64,000 nucleotides of DNA from Bacillus sp. ISL-34 (GCF_018613325.1 NZ_JAGGQJ010000025.1:166071-230070); one strand, 5' to 3'; shown: positions 9,498 to 18,305, counted from the stretch's first letter. Notes: generated from the letters alone by a model not told the origin. Made by a program: numbers and translations.

Positions 9498-10877
9498 TTA
9501 ATGACTTTTTATAGTTTCTTTTCGAAAGTTACTCATATAAATTAAGGTAACAATCACAATTAAAATTGCAAGAACGACGTAGATATTACTGTAGTTTAAA
9601 CTATTGTGATCTAACAAAAATGGATTAAGTTGAAGACTTGCATTTTTAACTTCTAATGCTTTACTAATTAGTGTAGTAGCTGTAGCCCCTGCGATAAAGT
9701 TCATCATCATATAAATGCCCATACCTACACCTGCTTGTTCTTTTGGTAGCGAACGTGACACATTATTACCTAATGCAATTTGAATAAATGTTTGACCAAC
9801 ATAAGCAAAAATAAGCACAATCATAATGATATATGGAGAGGAACCTGCAATAATTGACAAAATCCCATATCCTAAAAAGAAACATAATAATGCTGTGTAT
9901 GCCACAAATCCATTTCCTTTTTGATCCGCGAGCTTCCCGCCTTTTCTCCCTAGGATAGCTGCAAGAGCCGCCCCAGGAAACATTACAAGTCCACTAAGCA
10001 TTGGAGACAGCCCATTAACCCCTTGAAGTAAAAGAGGTGTAAGGTACGGTATACCAAACCCAATCCCAGAACTTAGAGCTGAGACAAGTAGCCCCGCAGA
10101 GAAAGTTCTATTTTCAAATAAATTCCCTTGTATGAAAGGATTTTGAGCCACTCGAATTCTCCATAAAAATAAAACAAAGAAGACAATTCCGATAAAAGCA
10201 AGTAATAAAGACCCTTGCGTAATAGCTAAAAGAAGCAAAGCAAGTGTTCCGGCAAGTAAAACGGCTCCAATCAAATCTGTTTTATTTTTTACCTTTTCTT
10301 CCTCATTATCTAGAAAAACTCTAAAGAACGGAAGCGTCAGGAGAATAAGCAGCGAAATGACAAAGAGATAGCGCCAACTTATAAAGTTTGTCACAAGTCC
10401 CGCAACAATGGGACCAACAGCTGTTCCAAAGGCTGTCGCTGAGGATGTAATCCCTAATGCTCTTCCTCGTTTTTCAGGTGTAAAATACCGAGTTGGGATG
10501 ATCATGGATGTAGCCGGCATGATAGAAGCTCCCATCGCTTGTATGATTCGTCCTGCTAAAACAAACGAAAAGTTTGGTGCTAAAAAACCCATTAAAGATC
10601 CAAATGCAAAAATGAGCAGACCAACTGTTAATAAATTTTTCAACTTGTATTTATCAGCGAGCTTTCCAAACATGACAGATCCAATGGCATAGACAATAAT
10701 ATATCCTGTCACAATCCATCCTGCCTGTGATGGTTGCAGATGAAATTCATTTGTAATAGTAGGTAGTGCAATGTTAAACATGGTCGAGTTCATGACCGAA
10801 ATTACCATTGCAAATGCTAAAATTAAGATAAGTTTTCCTTTTCTTTTTTCATTCATTTCTATCAGATCTTTTTTCAT
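9498..10877 (-). CDS. MFS multidrug exporter, DHA2/EmrB-QacA type
   Basis: This 459-residue protein has about 14 hydrophobic segments, the DHA2 hallmark. Motif A appears as GKLADKYKLKNLL and a motif C-like stretch as GTAVGPIVAGL. It follows qdoI in the same direction after an 83-base gap containing a strong inverted repeat. Next to a quercetinase and a TetR repressor, it probably exports a flavonoid or a breakdown product. LmrB-type exporters of B. subtilis are controlled by the LmrA/QdoR pair. The start is ATG behind GAAGGAG. Confidence 0.9.
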   Translation of the reverse strand: MKKDLIEMNEKRKGKLILILAFAMVISVMNSTMFNIALPTITNEFHLQPSQAGWIVTGYIIVYAIGSVMFGKLADKYKLKNLLTVGLLIFAFGSLMGFLAPNFSFVLAGRIIQAMGASIMPATSMIIPTRYFTPEKRGRALGITSSATAFGTAVGPIVAGLVTNFISWRYLFVISLLILLTLPFFRVFLDNEEEKVKNKTDLIGAVLLAGTLALLLLAITQGSLLLAFIGIVFFVLFLWRIRVAQNPFIQGNLFENRTFSAGLLVSALSSGIGFGIPYLTPLLLQGVNGLSPMLSGLVMFPGAALAAILGRKGGKLADQKGNGFVAYTALLCFFLGYGILSIIAGSSPYIIMIVLIFAYVGQTFIQIALGNNVSRSLPKEQAGVGMGIYMMMNFIAGATATTLISKALEVKNASLQLNPFLLDHNSLNYSNIYVVLAILIVIVTLIYMSNFRKETIKSH

Positions 10878-10920
10878 TTTTCTCCTTCTCTCTAATCTGG
10901 AATAAAGGTTGATTAATTAA

Positions 10921-10949
10921 GGCTAGAGAGAAATTTTTTCTCTCTAGCC
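10921..10949. terminator. Perfect inverted repeat between qdoI and the exporter
   Basis: GGCTAGAGAGAAA pairs perfectly with TTTCTCTCTAGCC around a 3-base loop, 11 bases after the qdoI stop. There is no U-run on the minus strand. It may partially end transcription or set qdoI mRNA stability relative to the exporter. Confidence 0.6.
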
Positions 10950-10960
10950 TCATCATCTTC

Positions 10961-11980
10961 TTATCCTTTATTTTGATCTGCCATCTTTAAATCGAGGTTA
11001 TGAATGTTTGCAATTACTCGATCAAAACGTAGTGGCTGAGGATCAGCTGGGAAAATATGATGCTCATATAGATCTCCCAAAGTACGGAAGAATGGTTCAA
11101 ATAGACCTGAAACAAGTACTCCTACCATCTTAGTATAAGGAGAATCCAGACGGTATGAATGAACAGTGTGAGCAGGAACGTGAAGGAAATCTCCTGGGTT
11201 TAGCTTAATTTCCTCTCCATTTGCCCACATTGTCATTTGACCTTCTAGGCAGTAAAACGTTTCTGTATGATGCTCATGATAATGATCAACAATCCGGTCA
11301 CCTTTTGGACCTTCCGATGAAACAACGATAAATTGTCCATCGGTATTGGTCTGAGCTGCCACAATTCGGTGAAGCTGGTCACCGGTTAAAAGGCGATCCC
11401 CTTCTCCAGACTCAAGGACATACGGGACAACTTCATCAGGACGTTTTGAATTTGCCACAAGTTTTACTTCAGTTTCTAAGTTTTCCTCGTTCGATACAAA
11501 CTCAATATCAGAAACTGCTGCAGCTTGTAAGAAGCGCTCGTAAGACAATTCTTCTGCAAATGGAGGATGCTCTACATACTGATAAGGTGTACCAATTTCA
11601 GCATAATAGTTCGCAACTTTCCCTTTCGTTGTATATGAAACAAAACGAGTGCGATGACTTTGCATTTTATAGCCGTGGGTCGTATCTGCTGGAATATGAG
11701 CGTAGTCACCCGATACAAGAAGGTGCTTTTCTCCATTAAGGATAAGTTCTACTTTTCCGTCTAAAACTAAAATGCCTTCATGCGTTTCTTTATGAAGATG
11801 AAGAGGGAAAGAATCTCCTTTTCCACCTGAAAATAAGACAATTTCAAACATATCCCCTGTACTTTTTCCATTTGCCATAACTGTCGCTACTTGTCGTCCA
11901 AAGAGATAGCGAGGACCTTCCCCATTTCGTAGTATATAAGGCAGTTTTTCTTCTGGTAATTTATTAACTAATGATGTCAT
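10961..11980 (-). CDS. qdoI: Quercetin 2,3-dioxygenase (bicupin)
   Basis: This 339-residue bicupin is nearly the length of B. subtilis QdoI/YxaG (337) and matches along its length. Metal ligands by position are H61, H63, E68 and H102 in cupin 1 and H231, H233, E238 and H272 in cupin 2, equivalent to the sites known in YxaG. The enzyme opens the flavonol C ring with release of CO. It is cytosolic. The neighbours are a TetR repressor upstream and an exporter downstream, an apparent flavonoid-response unit. The start follows AAGGAGGGG. Confidence 0.96.
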   Translation of the reverse strand: MTSLVNKLPEEKLPYILRNGEGPRYLFGRQVATVMANGKSTGDMFEIVLFSGGKGDSFPLHLHKETHEGILVLDGKVELILNGEKHLLVSGDYAHIPADTTHGYKMQSHRTRFVSYTTKGKVANYYAEIGTPYQYVEHPPFAEELSYERFLQAAAVSDIEFVSNEENLETEVKLVANSKRPDEVVPYVLESGEGDRLLTGDQLHRIVAAQTNTDGQFIVVSSEGPKGDRIVDHYHEHHTETFYCLEGQMTMWANGEEIKLNPGDFLHVPAHTVHSYRLDSPYTKMVGVLVSGLFEPFFRTLGDLYEHHIFPADPQPLRFDRVIANIHNLDLKMADQNKG

Positions 11981-12022
11981 TTAATCCCCTCCTTATAAAT
12001 AGACCATTCTACATAATTATTG

Positions 12023-12038
12023 TACCGACCGGTCTATA
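12023..12038. promoter_or_regulatory. Candidate TetR/QdoR operator upstream of qdoI
   Basis: TACCGACCGGTCTATA, with the perfect core GACCGGTC (12027-12034), lies 43 bases upstream of the qdoI start. It resembles the QdoR/LmrA box class (TAGACCGGTCTA-like). It is related to the site at 12670-12687. Confidence 0.7.
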
Positions 12039-12071
12039 AGTTTTGATTATAAAGTAAAGAGTAACAAAATG

Positions 12072-12647
12072 CTACCCTTTTTTTTGTACAATCACTGGAA
12101 TTTGCTTTGAAATAAGTAAAAGTGGCTGTTTATCTTTATGAGCTAGTGAGAACATAATACCGCCTTCAATCATTGAGTTAATCGTCATTCCAAGCTGTTC
12201 TGCTTCTTCATGTTCGAATCCATGTTGGATTAACTTTTTTGCAAACACATTTGCCCAACTCTTAAAAACTTCAACACATGTACATCTTAGAGGCTCACTT
12301 ATTAAGGCTGTTTCACTAGCTAACAAGCCAACTGGAATTCCCTCAACATTTTCTGGGTCATTAAACTGGCTGGCTGTTACGCCAATAAAATGTTGGATGG
12401 CTTCAACAGGATCTAAGATTTGGGCCATACTTTCTTTGATTTGTTCTTCAATAGATCTTCCTGTATATTTTACAGCCTCAATGGCTAGTTCTTCTTTTCC
12501 ATTTGGAAAGTGATAATAAACAGAACCACGAGGTGATCTGCTCTCTTTTATAATTTGATTCAAACCTGTTGCGTGATACCCTTGAAGTTGGAAGAGATAT
12601 GCAGCAGTTTGAATAATTCTTTCTCTTGTCTCCCCTTTGACTTTCAT
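12072..12647 (-). CDS. TetR-family repressor, QdoR/LmrA type
   Basis: This 191-residue regulator has the N-terminal HTH in GYHATGLNQIIKESRSPRGS (about 24-43) followed by VYYHFPNGKEELAIEA. The C-terminal half, with FNDPENVEGIPVGLLASETA, is typical of the LmrA/YxaF group. It heads the run TetR-qdoI-MFS. Palindromes similar to QdoR boxes precede both this gene and qdoI, so repression relieved by flavonoids is the likely mode (inferred from B. subtilis). The start ATG lies behind AGGAGGAAAT. Confidence 0.9.
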   Translation of the reverse strand: MKVKGETRERIIQTAAYLFQLQGYHATGLNQIIKESRSPRGSVYYHFPNGKEELAIEAVKYTGRSIEEQIKESMAQILDPVEAIQHFIGVTASQFNDPENVEGIPVGLLASETALISEPLRCTCVEVFKSWANVFAKKLIQHGFEHEEAEQLGMTINSMIEGGIMFSLAHKDKQPLLLISKQIPVIVQKKG

Positions 12648-12669
12648 TAAATTTCCTCCTACTAATTAT

Positions 12670-12687
12670 GAAGACCAATCGGTTTAA
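12670..12687. promoter_or_regulatory. Candidate operator upstream of the TetR gene
   Basis: GAAGACCAATCGGTTTAA contains the half-sites GACC and GGTT and resembles the 12023-12038 site. It lies about 25 bases upstream of the TetR start, which suggests autoregulation. Confidence 0.6.
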
Positions 12688-12734
12688 GTATAGAAAACGG
12701 TAGCTAAAAAGTCAAAAATCGCTCATATTTTTAT

Positions 12735-12823
12735 ATGTTCCCTGTCTTCTTTTGGTTTAGTCTATGATGACCTTCTTCTGTGAGTGCTTTTACTGCAACA
12801 CCAGCAATATCAACTTCATGGAA
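12735..12823 (-). pseudogene. Fragment of an NAD(P)H-binding (NmrA-like) protein
   Basis: A 29-codon stretch reads FHEVDIAGVAVKALTEEGHH and then RLNQKKTGNI. This resembles the part of NmrA-type NAD(P)-binding reductases that reads HP.DIA.VAV.ALTEEGH. Upstream coding is lost. The following 12824-13187 is AT-rich with broken reading frames. One (about 12902-13026, plus) reads like membrane-protein debris, IHPKFIPAIALVIG before a stop; I cannot identify it. Confidence 0.5.
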
Positions 12824-13187
12824 TCTAGCGGTTAAACTAACAGAAAATGCAGTGATAGCCATTCCTGCCATCATGATTCTTACTCAACTTATTAGGTCAT
12901 GTTTCATATTCATCCAAAATTCATCCCTGCCATCGCTTTGGTTATTGGCTAATTCATTTCCATTTTCATTGCCATCGACATCATTTGGTTGCAGGAATTT
13001 AAACGGGATGGTTCATGGCTATGCAAGCATTGACAAGTACGTTGAACTCAAAACTGGTATTTTATCTTATAAAGAATCTTATCAAAAGGCGGAATAAATC
13101 AATACGGCTGTCACTCGTTGAAATTCATAAAATCTTTTATTGCCAGGGAACCTGACTTGGTTATATCACCCTCCCCCCACTTTCATC

Positions 13188-13217
13188 CAAAAAAAGACCC
13201 TCTCATTTAAGAGAAGG
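13188..13217 (-). terminator. Hairpin with T-run in a gene-poor stretch
   Basis: On the minus strand CTTCTCTTAAATGAGAGGG is followed by TCTTTTTTT. No intact minus-strand gene ends here now, so it may belong to a lost gene. Confidence 0.45.
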
Positions 13218-13285
13218 CATTAGTTTGGACAAAAAAAGACCTAGTTATCCTTCATGAATTATTTATATGGGATGAAACCCTTAAT

Positions 13286-13459
13286 AGATTGAAGAAATTT
13301 GCAACACTCCTGCCGAATAACTGGCTAGCCGAGACCCCACAGGCGCTTTCAGCCGAGGAGGCTTGGCAGACAGTCGGCAGAATGGGAGCGATTTCTGAAA
13401 TCAACTGGATCTTTTTTTAAGAATAGAACTGTAGGCAAACTTCGAATTTGTCTACAGTC
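13286..13459 (+). repeat. Intergenic repeat unit A plus hairpin, copy 1
   Basis: Unit A runs from ATTGAAGAAATTTGC (13288) through GAGACCCCACAGGCGC and GGCTTGGCAGACAGTCGGC to TGAAATCAACTGG. It is followed by the hairpin ACTGTAGGCAAACTTCGAA..TTTGTCTACAGT (13428-13459). The same order occurs at 59773-59954 and, inverted, at 30456-30640. It is much GC-richer than its surroundings and has no reading frame of note. It lies between the debris at 12.7-13.2 kb and the lipase gene. Confidence 0.85.
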
Positions 13460-13482
13460 TGATACCCTCAAATAAGAGAGCA

Positions 13483-15075
13483 CTACTTCTCAATATAGAC
13501 CGAACGAATAAGCGTCCGGGTTCTTTCAGTACCATCCACATTTTTTTCCTTGACATCTATCGTTACATTATAAACACCTGACTTAGGTACTTCTGGAAGG
13601 GTGCCAGTAAAATTTTCGGTATCCATTACCTTAATTGAGCTTTTTTCACTAATTTCATTACCTGTTTCATCTATTAGATGAACCAAAAATGTTGTGCTGA
13701 TTGGCCTTTTTTTATCATTCATTGGGTTTTTTATTAAAAATTTTGCATCTTTTTGCTTAACTTTACCTGCCATACTTAATGTAATGGGATTCTTTTCGTT
13801 AAATTGTGCTGTAAACAGGTAGGCGTCTTTGGGCGATTTAGTCTTCATTCGAACTTTCCAATCACCAATTTCAAGGTTGTTTCTATTGAATGATTGGATG
13901 GTTGCACCATTAAAAAAGGAAGATTCATTTTTGGCTGAATGAACCTTTAAGGAAGGTGAATACTTTTTATTGGATGGAGAAATCAATTCAACCTCGACAT
14001 CATTTGAGGCTGTATAAATGTTTATATTACCTGGAGCTGCTTCATTTACATGGAAGCTTTGTTCGATCCAGACATTCTGTTTCAGGACATCACCCAGTAC
14101 GGTTTGAGCGAGTGCGGTTGTGATGACATTATCTTCAACTCGTTCTTTATAATTGACATTATATTCAGGAATCCCAGCGGTGGAAGTGCTTCTTAAATAT
14201 GGTTCAATTCTTGAAAATACAGCTGAACCGACCCGAATATGGTCGTGGTCAAAGTTGGGATCTGAAAATAAATGTGTTGCATAGGGTATTTTTGTACTCC
14301 ATACATTCACTAGACCATCATTTTCCCCATATGAGGATAAATATTGTCCACCCATTGATAAGGCTGATAAAGCCGGGCCTCTGTTCAAGCCTGCCACAGT
14401 GAAATACATGTTTTTACGAGAATTAACATGGTTATCGGTGACAGAACGAAATTCCGCCATTTTACCAACTTGTAAAGAATAAGTTCCCTCATCTTTTTGA
14501 CCTAATAGGGAACCGAGCCAGCCCGCATACCAGCTATAAGCCAAATCAGCTAGGTGAGAACCATGATGAGGGGAAGCTAAAGTGATCACCCTTCCAACAT
14601 ATTGGTGTGCTCCATAGTGTACTAGGGCCGCTTGGGTATCTGGGCCCCCTTTGCTGTGAGCGATAATATTTACTTTTTCGCCCCCGAAATGGTTACTGAT
14701 TTCTGAAAGCATTTGAGCTAAAAGCCTTCCATTAGCATATTGGCTCACTGATCCATTTCCAGCTGAATCATGAAGCTGAACAAAAACAGTTTGGTAGCCC
14801 GCTTCATATGCCTTGGTATACATATCATTGACACCATGATATTCCGTTTCACCGTACCAGCTGGTTGAACTGCCGTTTTTGCCTTGAACAAACACGATCG
14901 GCGGTTTCTTTGTATCAAGATTGGGAGGAATGCTTCCAAGAAACCAATCCCCTGGACTGAAAGTTTCGGAAGGAGGCATCAATTTTCCTGCTGAGGAAAT
15001 GTCTGGCTTAGCCATAATTAAAATGGTTAGAATGAGGACAAGAAAAACGACATAATTGATTACATTCCTTTTCAA
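13483..15075 (-). CDS. Secreted lipase/esterase with C-terminal beta domains
   Basis: This 530-residue exported protein starts with a signal peptide (hydrophobic 9-21, cleavage likely near 29). An alpha/beta-hydrolase domain covers about 40-295. The nucleophile Ser141 lies in IIAHSKGGPD; an Asp at 253 (GENDGLVN) and a His at 277 or 279 (DHDHIRVG) are likely triad members. Residues 310-530 are beta-rich, with alternating polar strands like Ig-type modules of extracellular enzymes. The family resembles bacterial triacylglycerol lipases; the substrate is unknown. It stands alone with repeat unit A downstream. The start follows GGAGGAGATAAC. Confidence 0.85.
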   Translation of the reverse strand: MKRNVINYVVFLVLILTILIMAKPDISSAGKLMPPSETFSPGDWFLGSIPPNLDTKKPPIVFVQGKNGSSTSWYGETEYHGVNDMYTKAYEAGYQTVFVQLHDSAGNGSVSQYANGRLLAQMLSEISNHFGGEKVNIIAHSKGGPDTQAALVHYGAHQYVGRVITLASPHHGSHLADLAYSWYAGWLGSLLGQKDEGTYSLQVGKMAEFRSVTDNHVNSRKNMYFTVAGLNRGPALSALSMGGQYLSSYGENDGLVNVWSTKIPYATHLFSDPNFDHDHIRVGSAVFSRIEPYLRSTSTAGIPEYNVNYKERVEDNVITTALAQTVLGDVLKQNVWIEQSFHVNEAAPGNINIYTASNDVEVELISPSNKKYSPSLKVHSAKNESSFFNGATIQSFNRNNLEIGDWKVRMKTKSPKDAYLFTAQFNEKNPITLSMAGKVKQKDAKFLIKNPMNDKKRPISTTFLVHLIDETGNEISEKSSIKVMDTENFTGTLPEVPKSGVYNVTIDVKEKNVDGTERTRTLIRSVYIEK

Positions 15076-15738
15076 TTGTTATCTCCTCCAATATCAAGTG
15101 GAATTTTTTCGAACTCATCCTATTATCAACGCCCTCCTTCCAGTCCTTCATTAGTATATATTTGTACTTTTGCATACCATTACCTGCTATCTTCATAAAG
15201 ATGGGAGAAAAAAACTAGAAGAAGTTCATAAAAAATGGAGATATAGTATGAAGATTCGCCTTCAATTCAATTTATGTATACAGTCATTTTCCATTTATGA
15301 AAATATACTTATGGAGGAAATCCTTATATCGATGCTGTATGTTCACGAAGAAAAAGAGAATAAGCCCTTCTCCTGCAAAGGATATAGGGCTTGAATTTTT
15401 TTATGATCGTCCAATTATTATTCTTCGAATTTGCCACTGTCCAATTGCTCCTATTCATGGTGTTTTGAAGTCCATCCTCATTAAGTAAATCGTTGAAAAA
15501 AATTCTTTCACAGCAATTGGCTGCGATATTTAGCTCCTTTAAGTACTCCCCACCACCCTACATACCCATATCTCACAATGAGAACTGGATAAATATTATC
15601 AGGGATAACTCGTCCTTCCGATTGTACAATTTGTTTATATAATTTTCCTTTCCCCTTTTTCCCCCTCTTTCCATCATTACTTAAATCTTGTCCCAGAAAT
15701 GGCTACTTTGGTGAAGAAACGCTGATACACTTGACCCT
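15076..15738. other. Gene-poor gap between the lipase and the Cro-like gene
   Basis: I find no convincing gene in this stretch. A plus-strand frame (15248-15394, starting MKIRLQFNLCIQS) has no clear ribosome binding site or family. It ends inside a terminator hairpin at 15362-15401, which hints at a short transcript. Confidence 0.4.
15362..15401 (+). terminator. Plus-strand terminator hairpin
   Basis: AAGCCCT pairs with AGGGCTT around an 18-base loop and is followed, after GAA, by a run of seven T. Confidence 0.55.
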
Positions 15739-15963
15739 TCAACTACATTTGAAGTGTAGGTGAGGGTCAAAAAAAATGATATCGTCGATCGAGAACCCTA
15801 CACATTCAGCAAACAAATAAGCCTTATCGATTCGCAAAGGAATCTTATATTGCTCATAGTCAATGTAAGTCCTCTTGGCCATTTTCAGCACTTTAGCCAT
15901 TTCTTCTTGTGTTAAACCCTTATACTTCCTCGCTTGTTTTAGTGTGAACTTAACGTTTGTCAT
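15739..15963 (-). CDS. Small XRE-family HTH protein (Cro-like)
   Basis: This 74-residue protein is almost entirely one Cro/C1-type HTH: FTLKQARKYKGLTQEEMAKV, then AKRTYIDYEQYKIPL. It is divergent from the CI-like repressor at 16098 with a 134-bp gap, the classical phage switch layout. Short repeats resembling ACTTGAAGTATAGT and CACTTTAAGTT lie in the gap and could be operators. I infer a phage remnant; no structural phage genes are present nearby. Confidence 0.75.
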   Translation of the reverse strand: MTNVKFTLKQARKYKGLTQEEMAKVLKMAKRTYIDYEQYKIPLRIDKAYLFAECVGFSIDDIIFFDPHLHFKCS

Positions 15964-16097
15964 ATCTTGTCACCACCTATCTAAAAAAATAATATCACAC
16001 TTGAAGTATAGTTACCAACATTTTTTCGTAAAATTCACGCACTTTAAGTTTACTCACTTTCACTCATGGTGTATATTCAAGTAAGAGGTGAAGAAAT

Positions 16098-16736
16098 ATG
16101 CACATTGGTGAACGGATTAAAATGTTAAGAAAAGAAAGAAAAATGACACAAGAAGATTTGGCAAATATATTAAAGGTGGCCCCAACGGCAGTATCAGCTT
16201 GGGAATCCGGACGGAATAAACCTTTAATGGATAAATTGAGCATGATGTCCACATGCTTTGAAATACCGCTATCCCACCTCATTGAAGGAGCACCTATCGT
16301 TAAAAATACTCCTGGAATGGAATTTCTAACTGAAAAGAATGTTAGATTAATTGGAGTCTATGGTAATATCCCTGCTGGGGAGCCTAATTTCACCAACGAA
16401 TATATAGAAGCCTATATGCCGACATTAAATTCGATGCTAAAATCGAATAAAGAATATTTTTTCCTTAGAGTGAATGGCAATAGCATGAACAAAGAATTCA
16501 GTGACGGATCATTGATTCTCGTTGAAAAAACAACCTACGTTGAAAACGGAAAAATTGGAGTGGTCTTGGTAAATGGTCACGATGCTACGGTCAAAAAAGT
16601 GAATATCGTTGAAGAAAACATCACACTCACCCCCTGCAGCACGGATCCTTTTTATGAAGAAAAAACCTATAACATCAAAGATGATAGAGTCCGAATTTTA
16701 GGAAAAGTGGTTCAAGCCATTAAAATATACGATTAA
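16098..16736 (+). CDS. CI-like repressor with S24 (LexA-like) protease domain
   Basis: This 212-residue protein has an N-terminal XRE HTH (ERIKMLRKERKMTQEDLANI and PTAVSAWESG, about 5-45) and a C-terminal S24 peptidase-like domain. The likely self-cleavage bond is Ala-Gly in GNIPAGEP. The catalytic Ser is in NGNSMNK and the Lys in HDATVKKV. Such repressors are cleaved upon RecA activation, releasing prophage genes. It faces a Cro-like gene. It resembles a functional immunity repressor left from a prophage or mobile element. The start follows AAGAGGTGAAG. Confidence 0.88.
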   Translation: MHIGERIKMLRKERKMTQEDLANILKVAPTAVSAWESGRNKPLMDKLSMMSTCFEIPLSHLIEGAPIVKNTPGMEFLTEKNVRLIGVYGNIPAGEPNFTNEYIEAYMPTLNSMLKSNKEYFFLRVNGNSMNKEFSDGSLILVEKTTYVENGKIGVVLVNGHDATVKKVNIVEENITLTPCSTDPFYEEKTYNIKDDRVRILGKVVQAIKIYD

Positions 16737-17066
16737 TATCATTTAGAGGGTTTCAAAATAAAAAAATAATGAGCAACAATACATAGATACAATTCCTTCA
16801 GTTCTCTTATTTGCTGATACATATTAGGTAAAAGCCATCATGGTTTGTGCTTTTTAGTATGGATCCTTTTTATATGTCTTTACAAAGAATCCATTTAAAT
16901 TTGTGTCAGCCTATAAAAAAGCATACCTTACATTAGTAAAGGAGTAGAGATCAATAATATTTTCGTCATTTTATTCCCCTTTCACTTCTTCCGCTAATAT
17001 CCAAGTACTCAAATAGGACATTAGAATGTACTCGTTATTTCATTACATGAATTTTTCCTGAACAAG
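16737..17066. other. Gap between the CI-like repressor and amidase terminator
   Basis: This AT-rich stretch has no supported reading frame. I see nothing recognisable in it apart from the downstream hairpin. Confidence 0.4.
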
Positions 17067-17096
17067 GAAAAGCCCCTCTCTTTTTGAGAAGGGCTT
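17067..17096 (-). terminator. Terminator of the LysM amidase
   Basis: On the minus strand AAGCCCTTCTC-AAAAA-GAGAGGGGCTT is followed by TTCC. The stem is strong, 57 bases after the stop codon. Confidence 0.8.
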
Positions 17097-17152
17097 CCTG
17101 CGTGGTGTGCTTCTGGAAGTTAAAAATAATTTAACCATCAACTATTACTTAT

Positions 17153-17842
17153 TCATTTCACCCGCAATTTCTGGTTTACTGTAATGGTGTACTGACTGTC
17201 AAGACCGTTCCAATCTTTAATTTGCTGAACCGTACTTCCATAAGCAATGCTTAAGGAGTATACGGTGTCACCACTTACGACAGTGTGGTATACAGCTGTA
17301 CTTTTCTTTGTAAGATTGAAGCATTTAACTAAACCGTTTACATGTCCGCGAGCCAGTAATTCGATAAAGGATGCCGTTTTCAATTTGGCTGCGTCATTGA
17401 CATTATCGATAAATCCATTTTCAGTCAGTAGTGCAGGCATGTCGGTTTCACGGAGCACATGTAAATCTCCTGTTTTTTGTCCTCTGTCTTGGATGTTGAT
17501 AAGCTTCATGACCTCTGAATGAATATGATCTTGATACGTTTTCGTAATCTGGTTAGTGGACGTATAAATGTAATCCTCGTACCCAGTGCCTCCGCCGGCA
17601 TTAATGTGGATGGAGAGATAGAAGTCAGCTCCCCACGCGTTTGCTGCATTCGTCCTATCGTTTAAAGAGGGGTACGTATCTTGGGTCCTGCTCATTTTTA
17701 CAGAAACGTTATTATATTCTATTAATAATATATCTTTAATTCGAGTTGCAATGGATAAAGTTAAATCCTTTTCTCTCAATCCATTCCCCACCGAGCCTGG
17801 ATCCGTACCGCCGTGGCCGGGATCAATAAATACTTTTACCAT
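17153..17842 (-). CDS. N-acetylmuramoyl-L-alanine amidase with LysM domain
   Basis: About 229 residues from the ATG at 17842 (site GAGGTGAT). The N-terminal Amidase_3 domain has FIDPGHGGTDPGSVGNGLRE (zinc His), a Glu in that segment, and LSIHINAGGGTGYEDY (second and third zinc ligands). LLTENGFIDN carries the catalytic Glu. The C-terminal LysM (VVSGDTVYSLSIAYGSTVQQ) binds peptidoglycan. There is no signal peptide, as in phage endolysins and some sporulation or mother-cell lysis amidases. Position near Cro/CI genes favours a phage origin. The LysM tail is paralogous to the dead fragment at 9188-9432. Confidence 0.92.
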   Translation of the reverse strand: MVKVFIDPGHGGTDPGSVGNGLREKDLTLSIATRIKDILLIEYNNVSVKMSRTQDTYPSLNDRTNAANAWGADFYLSIHINAGGGTGYEDYIYTSTNQITKTYQDHIHSEVMKLINIQDRGQKTGDLHVLRETDMPALLTENGFIDNVNDAAKLKTASFIELLARGHVNGLVKCFNLTKKSTAVYHTVVSGDTVYSLSIAYGSTVQQIKDWNGLDSQYTITVNQKLRVK

Positions 17843-17951
17843 TTCTATCACCTCTATTAATCTTATGTTACGTATCAAAGAGTGCTTGTACACATAACTA
17901 TCGATTAAAGAAATTTCAAAATAAAGAATTCTTCTTCTCGGCTACAGTTCC

Positions 17952-17976
17952 AAAAAAAATACACCCCTAAAGGTGT
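17952..17976 (-). terminator. Terminator after the broken alpha/beta hydrolase
   Basis: On the minus strand ACACCTTTAGGGGTGT is followed by ATTTTTTTT, 6 bases after the pseudogene stop. Confidence 0.8.
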
Positions 17977-17981
17977 TGGCA

Positions 17982-18305
17982 TTATATGATGACATTCGCC
18001 AGGCCCCCTAGCGAATGTCCAACCAATAAGTATGGAGGTTCAAACCCCACGATAGTTAATGCTTCACGTAAGTGTTAACAATACTTATCGCGTCTTGGCT
18101 TGCCTTCCGTTTATCGCTGCCAGCAACACCTAAGCGATTATAGGAAAATAAAGAGTATGCTTCCGAAATTGCCGGTAGTATTTTCATCCAACCCTCTATC
18201 GGTCCAGAGCCACCGTTAATCAACTATATTTGGTTTGCCTTTTCCACTAATATTATATTGTAACGTCCCATTTGGTGGTTCCACTTTACATTTTTCTATT
18301 TTCAA
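17982..18305 (-). pseudogene. Frameshifted, truncated alpha/beta hydrolase
   Basis: A TTG start at 18305 with GTGAGGTG upstream opens a frame (LKIEKCKVEPPNGTLQYNIS) that hits a stop after GKPNIVD. The neighbouring frame continues with LINGGSGPIEGWMKILPAIS and SYNRLGVAGSDKRKASQDAI. After another disruption comes GFEPPYLLVGHSLGGLANVI and a stop. GHSLGG is the nucleophile elbow, so everything after it, including the acid and histidine of the triad, is gone. The ribosome binding site and terminator still frame it, which suggests recent decay. Confidence 0.82.

Noticed and set aside
12780..13097. 105-residue plus-strand frame after the TetR gene
   Set aside because: It crosses fragments that make more sense in other frames and has no ribosome binding site; it is debris rather than a gene.
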